NCBI GenBank assembly: GCA_963811805.1
Contig: CAWESU010000003.1
Location: forward strand, 62,001-126,000
Direction: 5' to 3'
Source: DAHUXN01 sp963811805
GTDB lineage: Bacteria; Acidobacteriota; Terriglobia; Acidiferrales; UBA7541
Length of the DNA: 64,000 nt
Made by a program: the position numbers and the translations under genes. The notes beneath the pieces were generated by a model that was not told the origin of the DNA, searched no databases, and saw nothing but the letters and a program-made list of their open reading frames with translations. Shown here in pieces: positions 35,865-44,160 of this stretch (position 1 is its first letter; the number at the start of each line of letters is the position of its first letter).

Positions 35865-36030
35865 TGTCATCCTGAGCGAAGGATCTCGCCTCGACGCTTT
35901 TGAGTCTGCCGGTGTTAGAGGCCGATCGGCTTTATCGCCCGTTCGCGCGCAGCGCGAAATAACGCAGTTGTAGGGTCGGGCTTGAGCCCCGACCATCGGC
36001 CGGATGGATTTTTATCGTCCCTCCGCGCTC
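35865..36030. repeat. Palindromic repeats in the 35857-36199 intergenic stretch
   Basis: The 343-bp gap carries a TGTCATCCTGAGCGAAGGATCTCGCC unit at 35865-35897, GGCCGATCGGCTTTATCG near 35920 (as at 32957), and GGTCGGGCTTGAGCCCCGACC near 35976-35996, followed by GC-rich filler up to the next gene. No credible gene was seen. Confidence 0.75.
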
Positions 36031-36199
36031 AGCTTCGGCTCCTCGCGCATTCCGGCGCAGAAACGCCTTTCCTGAATCGCCTTGACGCTTACAATCCCGT
36101 GCATTAGTCTCCGCTCCGTTGCCCGAAGTTTCCTGCGGCGCTCCGCCGCGCTAACGACAATCTGTTTCGACATTTGCCCCTTTTCCGAGGGAGGCCGCT

Positions 36200-38164
36200 G
36201 TGAAGATTCGTTCTCTTGTTCTTTCTGTGACGTTGGCCCTGTGCGTCATCGCCATCATCTCTTTGTCCGCGCCGCTTTTTTCTCAAGCCCCGCAGCCTGC
36301 CGGCCAGGTTTCGCAATTGATTCCCGCCGTCAACATCGACCGCGGCAGCCAGCGCCTCGTCGCCCAGGCCCAAGCCGCTGTCTTTTGGAACGATCTCGTC
36401 GCCACGCAGCCCATGGGCCGCGCGCGCATCGCCCTCGGCGACGGCTCCGTCCTCAACGTCGGCTCGAATTCCAGCCTGCGCGTCATTCAGCATGACGCCT
36501 CTGCGCAGCAGACTCAGCTCGAACTCGGCTATGGCCGCATCCGCGCCAAAGTCGTTCCGCTCACCCACTCCGGCGCCGCGTTTCAAATCAAAACGCCCGT
36601 CGCCACCGCCGGCATCGTCGGCACCGATTTTTTCCTGCAGCAGGGTCAGGGCGCGCCGCCGCCCGCCAAAATTGACGTCGCCGTTCTCCCATTCTCCGCC
36701 GCATCATCCGTCGCGCTTTCCGACGCCAACACCGAAGCCCTCGCGAAGCAACTCGGCACGCAGCTCGGCCAATCCGGCCAGGTCAGCTCCGCGATGATTT
36801 CGCCTGCTCCCGGCGCCGCCGCGCCCATCGGCCCGCAAGCCGCCGCGCAATCCGGCCAAGCCACCAACGCCACCATCGTTCTCGTGCCCGTGATTCAGCA
36901 GGCTGAGGCCAAGGAATCCACGCACGGCCTCGGCGGCCTCGGCCGTTTCCATGTTCCCGGCGCGGGCAGCGGCCAGCTCAAGCACGTTGACGCAGACGTG
37001 GACCTCCAGGTCCAGATGATCCGCACCGCCGACGGCACCGTCCTCAAAACCATCGACGCCTCCTCGAAAAAAGGTTTTAACAACGTGAACGTCAACGCCG
37101 AAGGCTACAGCACAAACTTCGGCGCCGCCGACGTGAACAATCCGCAATTCCAGAAATCCCCGCTCGGCCAGACCCTCGCCGACGCCATGGCAAATCTCGT
37201 CTCGCAAGTCCAGTCGCAATCCTCCGACGCGCTCAAGCAAGACGCTTCTTCCGCGCCCGCGGCTCCTGCGTTCGATAACAGCGTCGCCACCGTCATCGAT
37301 TTCGAAGGCTCCGTTCGCTTCTGCAATCTACAACAGCAGTGCGTCACCGTCGGCCCGGGAATGATGTCCACCATCCATGCGGGACAGCCTCCTGATCCTC
37401 CGCACCCCGCCGATTCTTCTTTCGTCGCCGACGCGCAACAGAGCACCGAAGTCGGCTCCGCACCCGCTTCCGCGCCCGCCGAAGCCGCTTCCACGGCTCC
37501 GCCGAACGCTCCGGTTCTTCCCGCATCCTCGCCGTCCGTCGCCTGCGGAGTTCCTTCTGGCAAAGCCCTGCCGCAAGCCGGCGCCGCCTCCGCCGTAGCT
37601 GGCTGGGATTTTGCCCTTCGCCCCTTTGCCGCCACTATGGTCATGACCATGAAAGGCCGCGTCAGTCAGATGCGCTATTTCGCCACGCCTGGCGCGCTCC
37701 GTATGGAAATGACCGATACGAGCGGCAATGGCGGCCAAATGATCATGATCATGCGCACCGATTGCCGCTTGATGTGGACCGTCATGCCGCAGCAGCAGAT
37801 GTACATGGAAATTAATCTCGCGAATTTCAAGCGCGGCGGCAGCGCTTCGGCCGGTTCGCAAAATATCGCCAATGCCGCCCGCATGCCCGACGCCAAAATC
37901 GACCGCCAGAACCTCGGCTCCGAGCAGGTTGGTCAATATATGTGCGACAAATACCGCATCACCGTCACCACCGACAAAGGAACCTACGTCGGCACCGTCT
38001 GGTCCGCTCGCCAGTTGAAGGGGTTTCCCGTCAAATGGCTCGACGACAAAACGGGCATGACCATGGAGTTTCGCGATATCGATCTCGGCCCGCAGAATCC
38101 CACGCTCTTCATGCCGCCCGCCGGCTATCGCAAGATGACCATGCCCGGCATGGGCCGCCAATAG
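36200..38164 (+). CDS. FecR-domain protein with an inserted CsgG-like domain and a C-terminal DUF4412-like domain
   Basis: A 654-aa exported mosaic. After the signal peptide, residues about 25-150 form a FecR domain (AAVFWNDLVATQPMGRARIALGDGSVLNVGSNSSLRVI...VATAGIVGTDFFLQQ). Residues about 155-340 look like a CsgG/curli-assembly type domain (KIDVAVLPFS, DANTEALAKQLGTQL, DADVDLQVQMIRTADGTVLKTIDASSKKG). Then FecR-like sequence resumes (ATVIDFEGSVRFCN...VGPGMMSTIHAGQPP), so the CsgG-like part appears nested. After a proline/alanine linker comes a DUF4412-like region (MTMKGRVSQMRYFATPGALRMEM to PPAGYRKMTMP). It starts with GTG behind GGGAGG. Likely an envelope protein; no sigma factor is adjacent. 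Confidence 0.75.
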   Translation: MKIRSLVLSVTLALCVIAIISLSAPLFSQAPQPAGQVSQLIPAVNIDRGSQRLVAQAQAAVFWNDLVATQPMGRARIALGDGSVLNVGSNSSLRVIQHDASAQQTQLELGYGRIRAKVVPLTHSGAAFQIKTPVATAGIVGTDFFLQQGQGAPPPAKIDVAVLPFSAASSVALSDANTEALAKQLGTQLGQSGQVSSAMISPAPGAAAPIGPQAAAQSGQATNATIVLVPVIQQAEAKESTHGLGGLGRFHVPGAGSGQLKHVDADVDLQVQMIRTADGTVLKTIDASSKKGFNNVNVNAEGYSTNFGAADVNNPQFQKSPLGQTLADAMANLVSQVQSQSSDALKQDASSAPAAPAFDNSVATVIDFEGSVRFCNLQQQCVTVGPGMMSTIHAGQPPDPPHPADSSFVADAQQSTEVGSAPASAPAEAASTAPPNAPVLPASSPSVACGVPSGKALPQAGAASAVAGWDFALRPFAATMVMTMKGRVSQMRYFATPGALRMEMTDTSGNGGQMIMIMRTDCRLMWTVMPQQQMYMEINLANFKRGGSASAGSQNIANAARMPDAKIDRQNLGSEQVGQYMCDKYRITVTTDKGTYVGTVWSARQLKGFPVKWLDDKTGMTMEFRDIDLGPQNPTLFMPPAGYRKMTMPGMGRQ

Positions 38165-38307
38165 TGCTCATCGGAGTTCTTCACACGACTATAGTTTTTG
38201 CTTTTTTTTCTCGTACCAGCTAGTCTTTCCAACTTGGCTTCGGCGCGTCGCTTCCGGCGCGTCCGAGCCGCGATTGCGAATTTCAATCTTTCAGGAGGGC
38301 AGGGGTA

Positions 38308-39039
38308 ATGAAAATCGCTAGGATTGGCACGCTTTCATCGGTTCTGGGCCTGATTTGTGCCATGTCGTCTCCCGTCCTTTCCGCCCAGACCAGCACCGCG
38401 CAACACACCACCCAAAGGAGACACATGTCCACTGGCTCGCTTTTGAATCCCGCAACCTTGCACGCCACCGCGCCGGCCGTTTATCACGTGCATTTTCACA
38501 CCACCAAGGGCGATTTCAGCATCGAGGTCGTCCGCGCCTGGGCGCCCATCGGCGCCGACCGCTTCTACAATCTGGTCGAGCATCATTTTTATGACGACGC
38601 CACGCTTTTCCGCATGATTCCCAGATTCGTCGTGCAGTTCGGCATTCCCGCCGATCCGAAATACGGCAAGATTTGGACCAACGCCAATATCAACGACGAT
38701 CCCGTCAAGGAAAGCAATCTTCCCGGCTACGTCACCTACGCGCAATCGTCCGCTCCGAATTCGCGCAGCACTCAGGTCTTCATTAATCTCGGCAACAATG
38801 CGCGTTTGGACGCGATGCACTTCGCCCCATTCGGCAAAGTCACCGAAGGAATGGCCGTCATCGAATCCCTCTACAGCGGTTACGGAGATCAGCCGACCGG
38901 CATGCAGGACCAAATCACCAACGGGGGCAACGTTTTTCTCGAGAAAAATTTCCCCAAGCTCGACAAAATCCTCACCGCCCGTGTCGTTCCCGCTGCGCCC
39001 GCGCACCACACCGCGCCGCATCCTGCGTCCTCACAGTAG
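38308..39039 (+). CDS. Secreted cyclophilin-type peptidyl-prolyl isomerase
   Basis: A 243-aa protein with a leader (GLICAMSSPVLSAQ) and a cyclophilin domain: VHFHTTKGDFSIEVVRAWAPIGADRFYNLVEHHFYDDATLFRMIPRFVVQFGIPADP, then NSRSTQVFINLGNNARLD and FGKVTEGMAVIESLYSGYGD. The FRM and Q residues of the active site are present. It assists folding of exported proteins. The C-terminal tail is Pro/Ala/His-rich. Confidence 0.92.
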   Translation: MKIARIGTLSSVLGLICAMSSPVLSAQTSTAQHTTQRRHMSTGSLLNPATLHATAPAVYHVHFHTTKGDFSIEVVRAWAPIGADRFYNLVEHHFYDDATLFRMIPRFVVQFGIPADPKYGKIWTNANINDDPVKESNLPGYVTYAQSSAPNSRSTQVFINLGNNARLDAMHFAPFGKVTEGMAVIESLYSGYGDQPTGMQDQITNGGNVFLEKNFPKLDKILTARVVPAAPAHHTAPHPASSQ

Positions 39040-39046
39040 GTGTGAG

Positions 39047-39562
39047 ATGGCGACAAGCGGCCAGGGACTGACGTCGGTCATAATCGCGTTTTCTGTCTTC
39101 TTTCTTTTGGGCTCGACCTCTTTTGAGAAACCGAAGACAGGCTCAATTTGCGTCGCCCCAGTTCCGGCGAATCCATCTCCATTTTCTGGGCCGCCGCTTA
39201 CACCTTGCCCGGGGAAGGATATGTCACTGCAAATTGACAATGACAAACCAGAGTCGTGGCCAGTCGGAAGCCAAGCGAGTGTAGAGATCGATCGATTAGA
39301 TCTGACTGCTGCTCACAGGGTGGTGGTCTCATGCCGTGGCAAGCCTCAGCAGTCTTTCAAGTTTCGCTTTTCCGAATTTAAGGGCACACACCTATGCCTT
39401 TTCATCAACGACATGTACAAGACTGCTCAGCTTTGGGACCCAAAGCAAAATCCTGCTCCGTGGTGTAAGTGCAAGAATTCTTCTAACAGCTTGTTGAAGA
39501 ATTTAGCTTTTCAAGCGTTCCGTCATGATTTTGTGAGTCATCGAGTTATCGCCGGGCTGTGA
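39047..39562 (+). CDS. Hypothetical exported protein with its 3' end altered by an IS insertion
   Basis: The protein starts MATSGQGLTSVIIAFSVFFLLGSTSF (hydrophobic leader) and has a short beta-rich domain with several cysteines (ICVAPV, TPCPG, CRGKP, HLCLF, WCKCKN). No family recognised. As it stands it has 171 residues. An IS5-like element begins at 39487, inside its last sense codon: without the IS and one CTAA copy the gene would read ...CKNSSK-stop. The present last 25 or so residues (NSLLKNLAFQAF...VIAGL) are therefore translated from IS sequence. Confidence 0.7.
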   Translation: MATSGQGLTSVIIAFSVFFLLGSTSFEKPKTGSICVAPVPANPSPFSGPPLTPCPGKDMSLQIDNDKPESWPVGSQASVEIDRLDLTAAHRVVVSCRGKPQQSFKFRFSEFKGTHLCLFINDMYKTAQLWDPKQNPAPWCKCKNSSNSLLKNLAFQAFRHDFVSHRVIAGL

Positions 39563-40767
39563 AGGGCTGCTGTGGATGTTTCTTCTTGGCTCAGCGCGCC
39601 CGAAGCGAAGCTCCGTTTCATGTTCTGGCCATCAGATTTCGCAATCGGCACAAGTTGTAGGCAGCTGCGGTGAAGGTGAACAGCCACCCGACCTTGTCGA
39701 TCCCTCTCAACTTCACTTTCTTGAGTCCCCCCACCATCTTCATCCATCCGAACACTTGCTCGACTCGTTTGCGCTTCCGCTGACTGATTTCATATCCCTC
39801 ATGACGTGTGGTCCGCTCATCCACCGCGCTCCTGCGATGGGTATTATTTTGCGCCACGTGCGGTGTGATGTTCATCCCGCGCAGTTCTCCGACCAGCTCC
39901 TGAGTGTCGTAGTTCTTGTCTCCTCCCAACGTCACGCGCTTTCCCGCCGGAATCGCTTCCGCCATGAGCATCGCCGCTTCCCGCTCTGCTCTCCCATGCG
40001 CTTCGGTCAGAAACGTCTCGACCAACAGTCCGTTGCGGTTCTCCATCAATACATGTCCCAGGTAGCCTAGCTTCGCCTCGCTTCCTTGGGACTTCTTGAA
40101 CAGCCGGGCCTCGGGATCCGTGGTCGATTCATGCGTCTGGTTCTTGCGCTTTTCTCCGTGAAAGTCCACCTCTCCGCCCGCTCCCCGTGGCTTTCCCTGT
40201 CCGTCCTTCCGTCGGAAGCTCTTCTGGCTGGCCCACGCCTCAATGAGCGTTCCGTCCACCGTGAAATGTTCGTCCGACATGTACGGCCTGGCTCGTTCCA
40301 GCACCCGCCTGAAAAACGACTCCGCGATCTCTTCGTTCAGCAATCGCTCCCGATTCTTGCTGTACACCGCGTGATTCCACACCACCTCGTCCATCTCCAT
40401 CCCTACGAACCAGCGGAACAGCAGGTTGTACTGCAGTTGCTCGATCAGCATGCGTTCGCTGCGAACCGAATAGAAGATCTGCAACAGCAGAGACCGAAAC
40501 AATCGTTCGGGCGCTATCGATGGCCGCCCCACCTCGGAGTACAACTTCGCAAACTGCGGCGACATCTCCTTCAGGATCTCGTCCACCATCTTGCGGACCG
40601 GTCGCAACGGATGATCCGCTGGAACACGCTTCTCTGGTGAAACGTAGCTGAACATTCCTTCCTGCTGGTTATCGTCTCCGCGCATTCGCTCGTCTCCTTG
40701 AACCTCTTTACTTCAGACGAGTTTTTTCAATTAAAGTTGCACAAGAAACGGGTTTTTCAACAAGCTG
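39487..40767 (-). mobile_element. Complete IS5-family-like insertion sequence, 1281 bp
   Basis: The element has terminal inverted repeats beginning CAGCTTGTTGAA at both ends (then GAAT on the left, AAAC on the right) and is flanked by identical 4-bp CTAA sequences at 39483-39486 and 40768-40771. CTAA fits the YTAR target duplication known for the IS5 family. One transposase gene fills it. Intact ends, intact gene and perfect target repeat suggest recent movement. Confidence 0.9.
39618..40685 (-). CDS. DDE transposase of the IS5-like element
   Basis: A 355-aa transposase. The N-terminal part (MFSYVSPEKRVPADHPLRPVRKMVDEIL) is typical of IS5/IS1182-type enzymes. Catalytic residues are visible as D in VDGTLIEAW, D in GGDKNYDT and E in RKRVEQVFGWMK, which fits the R-x3-E-x6-K signature. 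It is full length with AAGGAG before the ATG, so the element is probably active. Confidence 0.92.
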   Translation of the reverse strand: MRGDDNQQEGMFSYVSPEKRVPADHPLRPVRKMVDEILKEMSPQFAKLYSEVGRPSIAPERLFRSLLLQIFYSVRSERMLIEQLQYNLLFRWFVGMEMDEVVWNHAVYSKNRERLLNEEIAESFFRRVLERARPYMSDEHFTVDGTLIEAWASQKSFRRKDGQGKPRGAGGEVDFHGEKRKNQTHESTTDPEARLFKKSQGSEAKLGYLGHVLMENRNGLLVETFLTEAHGRAEREAAMLMAEAIPAGKRVTLGGDKNYDTQELVGELRGMNITPHVAQNNTHRRSAVDERTTRHEGYEISQRKRKRVEQVFGWMKMVGGLKKVKLRGIDKVGWLFTFTAAAYNLCRLRNLMART

Positions 40768-40828
40768 CTAAGTAACTGGCAGCGCAGAGCCTCCTTTTTG
40801 TTTTGAGACTCTGCGGTTGCTGCCGTCG

Positions 40829-41611
40829 CTAACATTCCTTATCCGAATCCGTCTTGCCCCGCTGCCGGTAACGCATCACCCACACCCACGCCGCAAAACT
40901 CCACAGAACCGCAAGCTGCGCTACTTTACCCGCCACGTGCGGCCCGCCGGCAATCACCGCATGCAACATGAACGGCAGCGGCAACACCATAAGGAGAATC
41001 GCAAGCGCCGCCTGGAACGTCCGCTGCCGCAGCCGCGCGAGATTCTGGATGATCATTATCGCCGCCACGCTCCAGAAAAGCGTCGCTTGCCACAGCAGAT
41101 CGAAATAGTTCTTGCTGCGAAGCTGCACGCCGCCGGCGGCGCTGAAGCGCAAATCGAGCAGCATGGGCGCCACAATGAATAGAATCGCAAACAGCTGGGA
41201 GGTTGTCCGCCGCCGCAGCCGCCCAAAATACCCGAGCCACAGAATCGTCGCCATGCTCCACAAAAATGCCGCTTCCCAGGGATCCTCGCGAATCAGCCAA
41301 AAGAAATGCCCGTTGCTGAAGAAAAACGCCAGCGGCGCCAACGTGCAAAACAGCGCCACGCCAAAAAGCGCCTTGTTTCGCCGCAATCCGCGATGGACGC
41401 ACTCCAGGTCCCGTTTTTCCTGTTCCGCGTCCGGCGCCACCCGCGCGGCGTGTCGCAGAGCCTCCAGCGGTGTTGCCGCGCTGCGCGCCACGCGCTCGAA
41501 ATCGGGATCGCCCCGGAAATAATCCTCCACCAGGCTCCGCGTGTCGGCGCTGGCCTCGCCCGAAAAATAAACGGGTAGCAAATCGGTGACCACTTCACGG
41601 CTAATATTCAT
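40829..41611 (-). CDS. Membrane protein with N-terminal anti-sigma-like zinc-finger region
   Basis: A 260-aa protein whose first 100 residues (MNISREVVTDLLPVYFSGEASADTRSLVEDYFRGDPDF) resemble the anti-sigma/zf-HC2-like heads found beside ECF sigma genes, though the zinc ligands are not obvious. Six membrane helices follow, including LFGVALFCTLAPLAFFF and QLFAILFIVAPMLL. The ATG overlaps the sigma factor stop (ATGA) and has AGGAGG upstream, so it is very probably the membrane-bound regulator of that sigma factor. Confidence 0.82.
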   Translation of the reverse strand: MNISREVVTDLLPVYFSGEASADTRSLVEDYFRGDPDFERVARSAATPLEALRHAARVAPDAEQEKRDLECVHRGLRRNKALFGVALFCTLAPLAFFFSNGHFFWLIREDPWEAAFLWSMATILWLGYFGRLRRRTTSQLFAILFIVAPMLLDLRFSAAGGVQLRSKNYFDLLWQATLFWSVAAIMIIQNLARLRQRTFQAALAILLMVLPLPFMLHAVIAGGPHVAGKVAQLAVLWSFAAWVWVMRYRQRGKTDSDKEC

Positions 41612-42117
41612 GTTTTTCCTCCTGCAACCGGAATCGTTCCCTGCAACGGCTGCCTCGCCTGCATCAACTTCGCTCGCGCGCGATGCACTTTCACTTTGGC
41701 CGTCGTCACGGGAATTTCCAAAGCAACTGCGATTTCTTCGTACGGCATTTCGTCGAACGCCCTCATCAGCAGTACCGTGCGGTCGATCTCCGGCAGCTCT
41801 TGCAGCGCCGCCAGTACCGCATCCACTTCCGCTCTTTGTTCCAGGTGCGTCTGGGCGCTGATGTGTGCGTCGGGCATTCTCTCGTCCAGCTCCGTGTGCC
41901 GCGCCGCCCGCCGGTGCAAGTCGACGTACGCATTTCGCGCGATGGCGTATAGGTAAGATTTCACCGTCAGCTCGCGAATTTTCTCCCGCGCCAGCCACGC
42001 GCGCACAAACGTATCCGAAGTGATTTCATCCGCCATCACCGGATCACCGCACAAATAAAGGGCAAATCTGCGAACGTCCGGCGCATACCGCTCGTAGAGG
42101 CTCGTGACGTCGATCAT
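41608..42117 (-). CDS. ECF-type RNA polymerase sigma factor
   Basis: About 169 aa. Region 2 is SLYERYAPDVRRFALYLCGDPVMADEITSDTFVRAWLAREKI, and region 4 is LQELPEIDRTVLLMRAFDEMPYEEIAVALEIPVTTAKVKVHRARAKL. This is the two-domain layout of extracytoplasmic function sigma factors. It is translationally coupled to the membrane protein at 40829. The ATG at 42117 (MIDVTSLYERY) is preferred; a GTG lies four codons upstream. Confidence 0.92.
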   Translation of the reverse strand: MIDVTSLYERYAPDVRRFALYLCGDPVMADEITSDTFVRAWLAREKIRELTVKSYLYAIARNAYVDLHRRAARHTELDERMPDAHISAQTHLEQRAEVDAVLAALQELPEIDRTVLLMRAFDEMPYEEIAVALEIPVTTAKVKVHRARAKLMQARQPLQGTIPVAGGKT

Positions 42118-42323
42118 TCCGTTTGCCACACAGGTTACGCGCCAACTGCCAAAAGGTTACAGCGGAAAATACCGTGGTAAGAGCGACGCAGCCCTGTCCG
42201 CAATTTGCCTTGCAGCGGTTGCCTTCACGCCGCACGTCCAATTCGATTGCGCCTCGCCCTCGCTCCTGCTGTACAATTCGCGCAAGGCCCGCATTCGGAC
42301 GCAGCGTCGCGATCGGAGATCAT

Positions 42324-42812
42324 ATGAACGCCAGGGTGTTCAGAAACATCTTTCTCTGGGGCGTCGCCACCTTGTTTGCGGCTACCGGAATGGCCTATGC
42401 GGCTCCAGGCGGCGTTTTCATGGGCACTTGGCAGTTAAATGAAGCGAAATCCAAACTCCCCGCCGGCGCATTGAAAGTTTCCACGATCACCTACACGGTA
42501 TCCGGCGAGAACATAACTTGCACTTTGGCTGGAACTGACGGGAGCGGTCAGCCGTTCCAGAGTTCCTGGACCGGCAAATTCGACGGCAAACCCTACGCCG
42601 TCACCAACAGCTCCCCGGGGCCCGCCGACCTGCGTTTGTACCGGCTCATCAGCTCGCACATTCTTTCCGGCACGGAGATCATAGCGGGTAAAGTGGCCGA
42701 CCGCGGGCGGCTCGTCGTATCGGAAGATGGAAAGACACTCACCGTTACCTTCCACCACACCGGCGCGGACGGCCCGGCGATGACCAGAACCACTTTTTAC
42801 GACAAACAATAA
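42324..42812 (+). CDS. Small exported hypothetical protein
   Basis: A 162-aa protein with a signal peptide (LWGVATLFAATGMAYAA). The mature part, FMGTWQLNEAKSKLPAGALKVSTITYTV...VSEDGKTLTVTFHHTGADGPAMTRTTFYDKQ, is a lipocalin-like beta-barrel pattern common in secreted acidobacterial and proteobacterial proteins of unknown role. A GGAGA precedes the ATG. It faces the sigma factor gene divergently, so it may be among its targets; this is speculative. Confidence 0.72.
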   Translation: MNARVFRNIFLWGVATLFAATGMAYAAPGGVFMGTWQLNEAKSKLPAGALKVSTITYTVSGENITCTLAGTDGSGQPFQSSWTGKFDGKPYAVTNSSPGPADLRLYRLISSHILSGTEIIAGKVADRGRLVVSEDGKTLTVTFHHTGADGPAMTRTTFYDKQ

Positions 42813-42844
42813 TCGCGGCTCGACAACCGCTGCTCTACTTCCCG

Positions 42845-42937
42845 TCACAGCCCCAAAATCCCCACCAGCTCCCGCACCGACGCCGCCGACTTCTCCAGCG
42901 CCGCCTTCTCTTCCGTCGTCAGCTTGATCTCGATAAT
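42845..42937 (-). pseudogene. Copy A of the mdh 3' end
   Basis: Thirty codons plus stop, reading IIEIKLTTEEKAALEKSAASVRELVGILGL-stop on the minus strand, identical in protein sequence to the last 30 residues of Mdh (44161-44253). Four codons differ, all synonymously (ATC, ACG, GAA, GCG against ATT, ACC, GAG, GCA), and the stop is TGA rather than TAG. It abuts the stop codon of the YbhB gene with no bases between. It has no start codon. Confidence 0.85.
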
Positions 42938-43537
42938 CTAGTTGCTAGCCGTCGAAAAATACCCCTGAATGCTTGCGCTCTGCAGGATATGCCCGAACAT
43001 CGCGCGATAGAGCGTCTCGCCGTTCGCCGGGAAATTGGGCGCCGCCGATGCCAAATGCAGGTTGGTGTCAAGCGCATACACAGTGATCACATAATCGTGG
43101 ACATACGGCGTGTAGTTGTTTGGCGGGCACGGCCCGTCGTATTGCGCGCCGTAGTAGAAATCATTGAACACTTGCTCTCCGTACGTGCTCCCGGCAACGC
43201 CGGCATTTTCCGGCAGCGCGCTCGCCTCGGGAGAAATGTTATACATCCCCCAGTGCGTGAACGCCGCCGTGGTATCAAACAGCGTTACCACGAAGCTTCG
43301 CGTTCCGCGCGGCGCATTCTGCCAAGACACTTCCGGCGATTGATCTCCGCCGCCGGAAACGTATGGGCACTCGCTCGCCCCTAGAATCATGCTGAGCGGC
43401 AGCGTGCCGCCATTCCTGAACGTCGTGCTGCTCACTCGAAATGACGCGGGACCTGTCTGCTGATCCGCCAGGCTGCTCGCTTGGGCAAACACCATGGTTG
43501 CAAACATCAACATCACGCAAACGATGTACTTTTTCAT
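42938..43537 (-). CDS. Exported YbhB/YbcL-family (Raf kinase inhibitor-like, PEBP) protein
   Basis: A 199-aa protein with a signal peptide (IVCVMLMFATMVFAQ). The PEBP fold shows SFRVSSTTFRNGGTLPLSMILG, GGGDQSPEVSWQNAPRGTRSFVVTLFDTTAAFTHWGMYNI, and GPCPPNNYTPYVHDYVITVYALD. The usual DPDAP loop is replaced by DTTAAF. Function in bacteria is unclear. AAGGAG precedes the ATG. The gene is bracketed by two copies of the mdh 3' end and looks like a cassette inserted there. Confidence 0.87.
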   Translation of the reverse strand: MKKYIVCVMLMFATMVFAQASSLADQQTGPASFRVSSTTFRNGGTLPLSMILGASECPYVSGGGDQSPEVSWQNAPRGTRSFVVTLFDTTAAFTHWGMYNISPEASALPENAGVAGSTYGEQVFNDFYYGAQYDGPCPPNNYTPYVHDYVITVYALDTNLHLASAAPNFPANGETLYRAMFGHILQSASIQGYFSTASN

Positions 43538-43859
43538 GGAACTCTCCTTGACGGGCCATCTCCGCCCCATGCCTCTGCTCGGCGGGCATACACCAACCAT
43601 CCGCCTGTGAAGGGAACTGTGCAGTGCTGGCCATTTCATGCCCACTGAAAACTCCTTGGGAGGGAATGTGGTGCAGAGTCTACCACCTCTGCCGCTTGAG
43701 TCAAGTACCGCAACCTGTAACGAGGGCAGGAACAAACAAGCAGAAAATTATTCCAACGCTTCTATTCCAATTTCATGGTCCTGCTTCGCAGCGCGGGATG
43801 TGCGTAAGCTATGATCGGTCGTTCAAGGCCCAGGCGCTTGCATCCATCTCATCCGGTGA
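43538..43859. other. Intergenic region upstream of the YbhB gene
   Basis: This 322-bp stretch has no credible gene on either strand and is less GC-rich than its surroundings. It presumably contains the promoter of the YbhB gene, but no promoter matched consensus well enough to place. Confidence 0.4.
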
Positions 43860-43916
43860 TTACAACCCCAAAATCCCCACCAGCTCCCTCACCGATGCCG
43901 CCGACTTTTCCAGCGC
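43860..43916 (-). pseudogene. Copy B of the mdh 3' end
   Basis: Eighteen codons plus stop, reading ALEKSAASVRELVGILGL-stop on the minus strand, identical in protein sequence to the Mdh C-terminus. Five codons differ synonymously, including AGG for CGG and TTG for CTG, and the stop is TAA. Similarity ends sharply beyond 43917. It lies between the true mdh end and the YbhB gene. Confidence 0.85.
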
Positions 43917-43928
43917 CTCGCGAGAAAG

Positions 43929-44010
43929 TTGTCATTCCGAACCCGGCCGCCCCGCTGCGGTAGCAAGCAAACTTGAAATTGTCGGCGGGCGGTGTGAGGA
44001 ATCTGCTGTC
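43929..44010. repeat. Dispersed repeat unit of the GTCATTCCGA family
   Basis: TTGTCATTCCGAACCCGGCC...GAGGAATCTGCTGTC, a longer variant with an expanded centre. It fills most of the gap between mdh and copy B of its 3' end; nothing else was recognised between 43917 and 44160. Confidence 0.7.
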
Positions 44011-44160
44011 CGTCTTTTTTCCGCAGCCTGTCCGTCGATTCCCGCGAACGCAACCTTGTGACCTTCTGGCGTCCGATGAGAGGAACACAACAATGTGTTT
44101 CTCTCCCTCTCTGCGCCGCCCTGCGCGCAAAGTATTCGGTTCCAGAGCGTTCGCGTCGCG

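Noticed and set aside
41612..41998. 129-residue N-terminal extension of the anti-sigma-like protein
   Set aside because: It is a shadow of the sigma factor gene. ATG 41611 has AGGAGG and the usual ATGA coupling.
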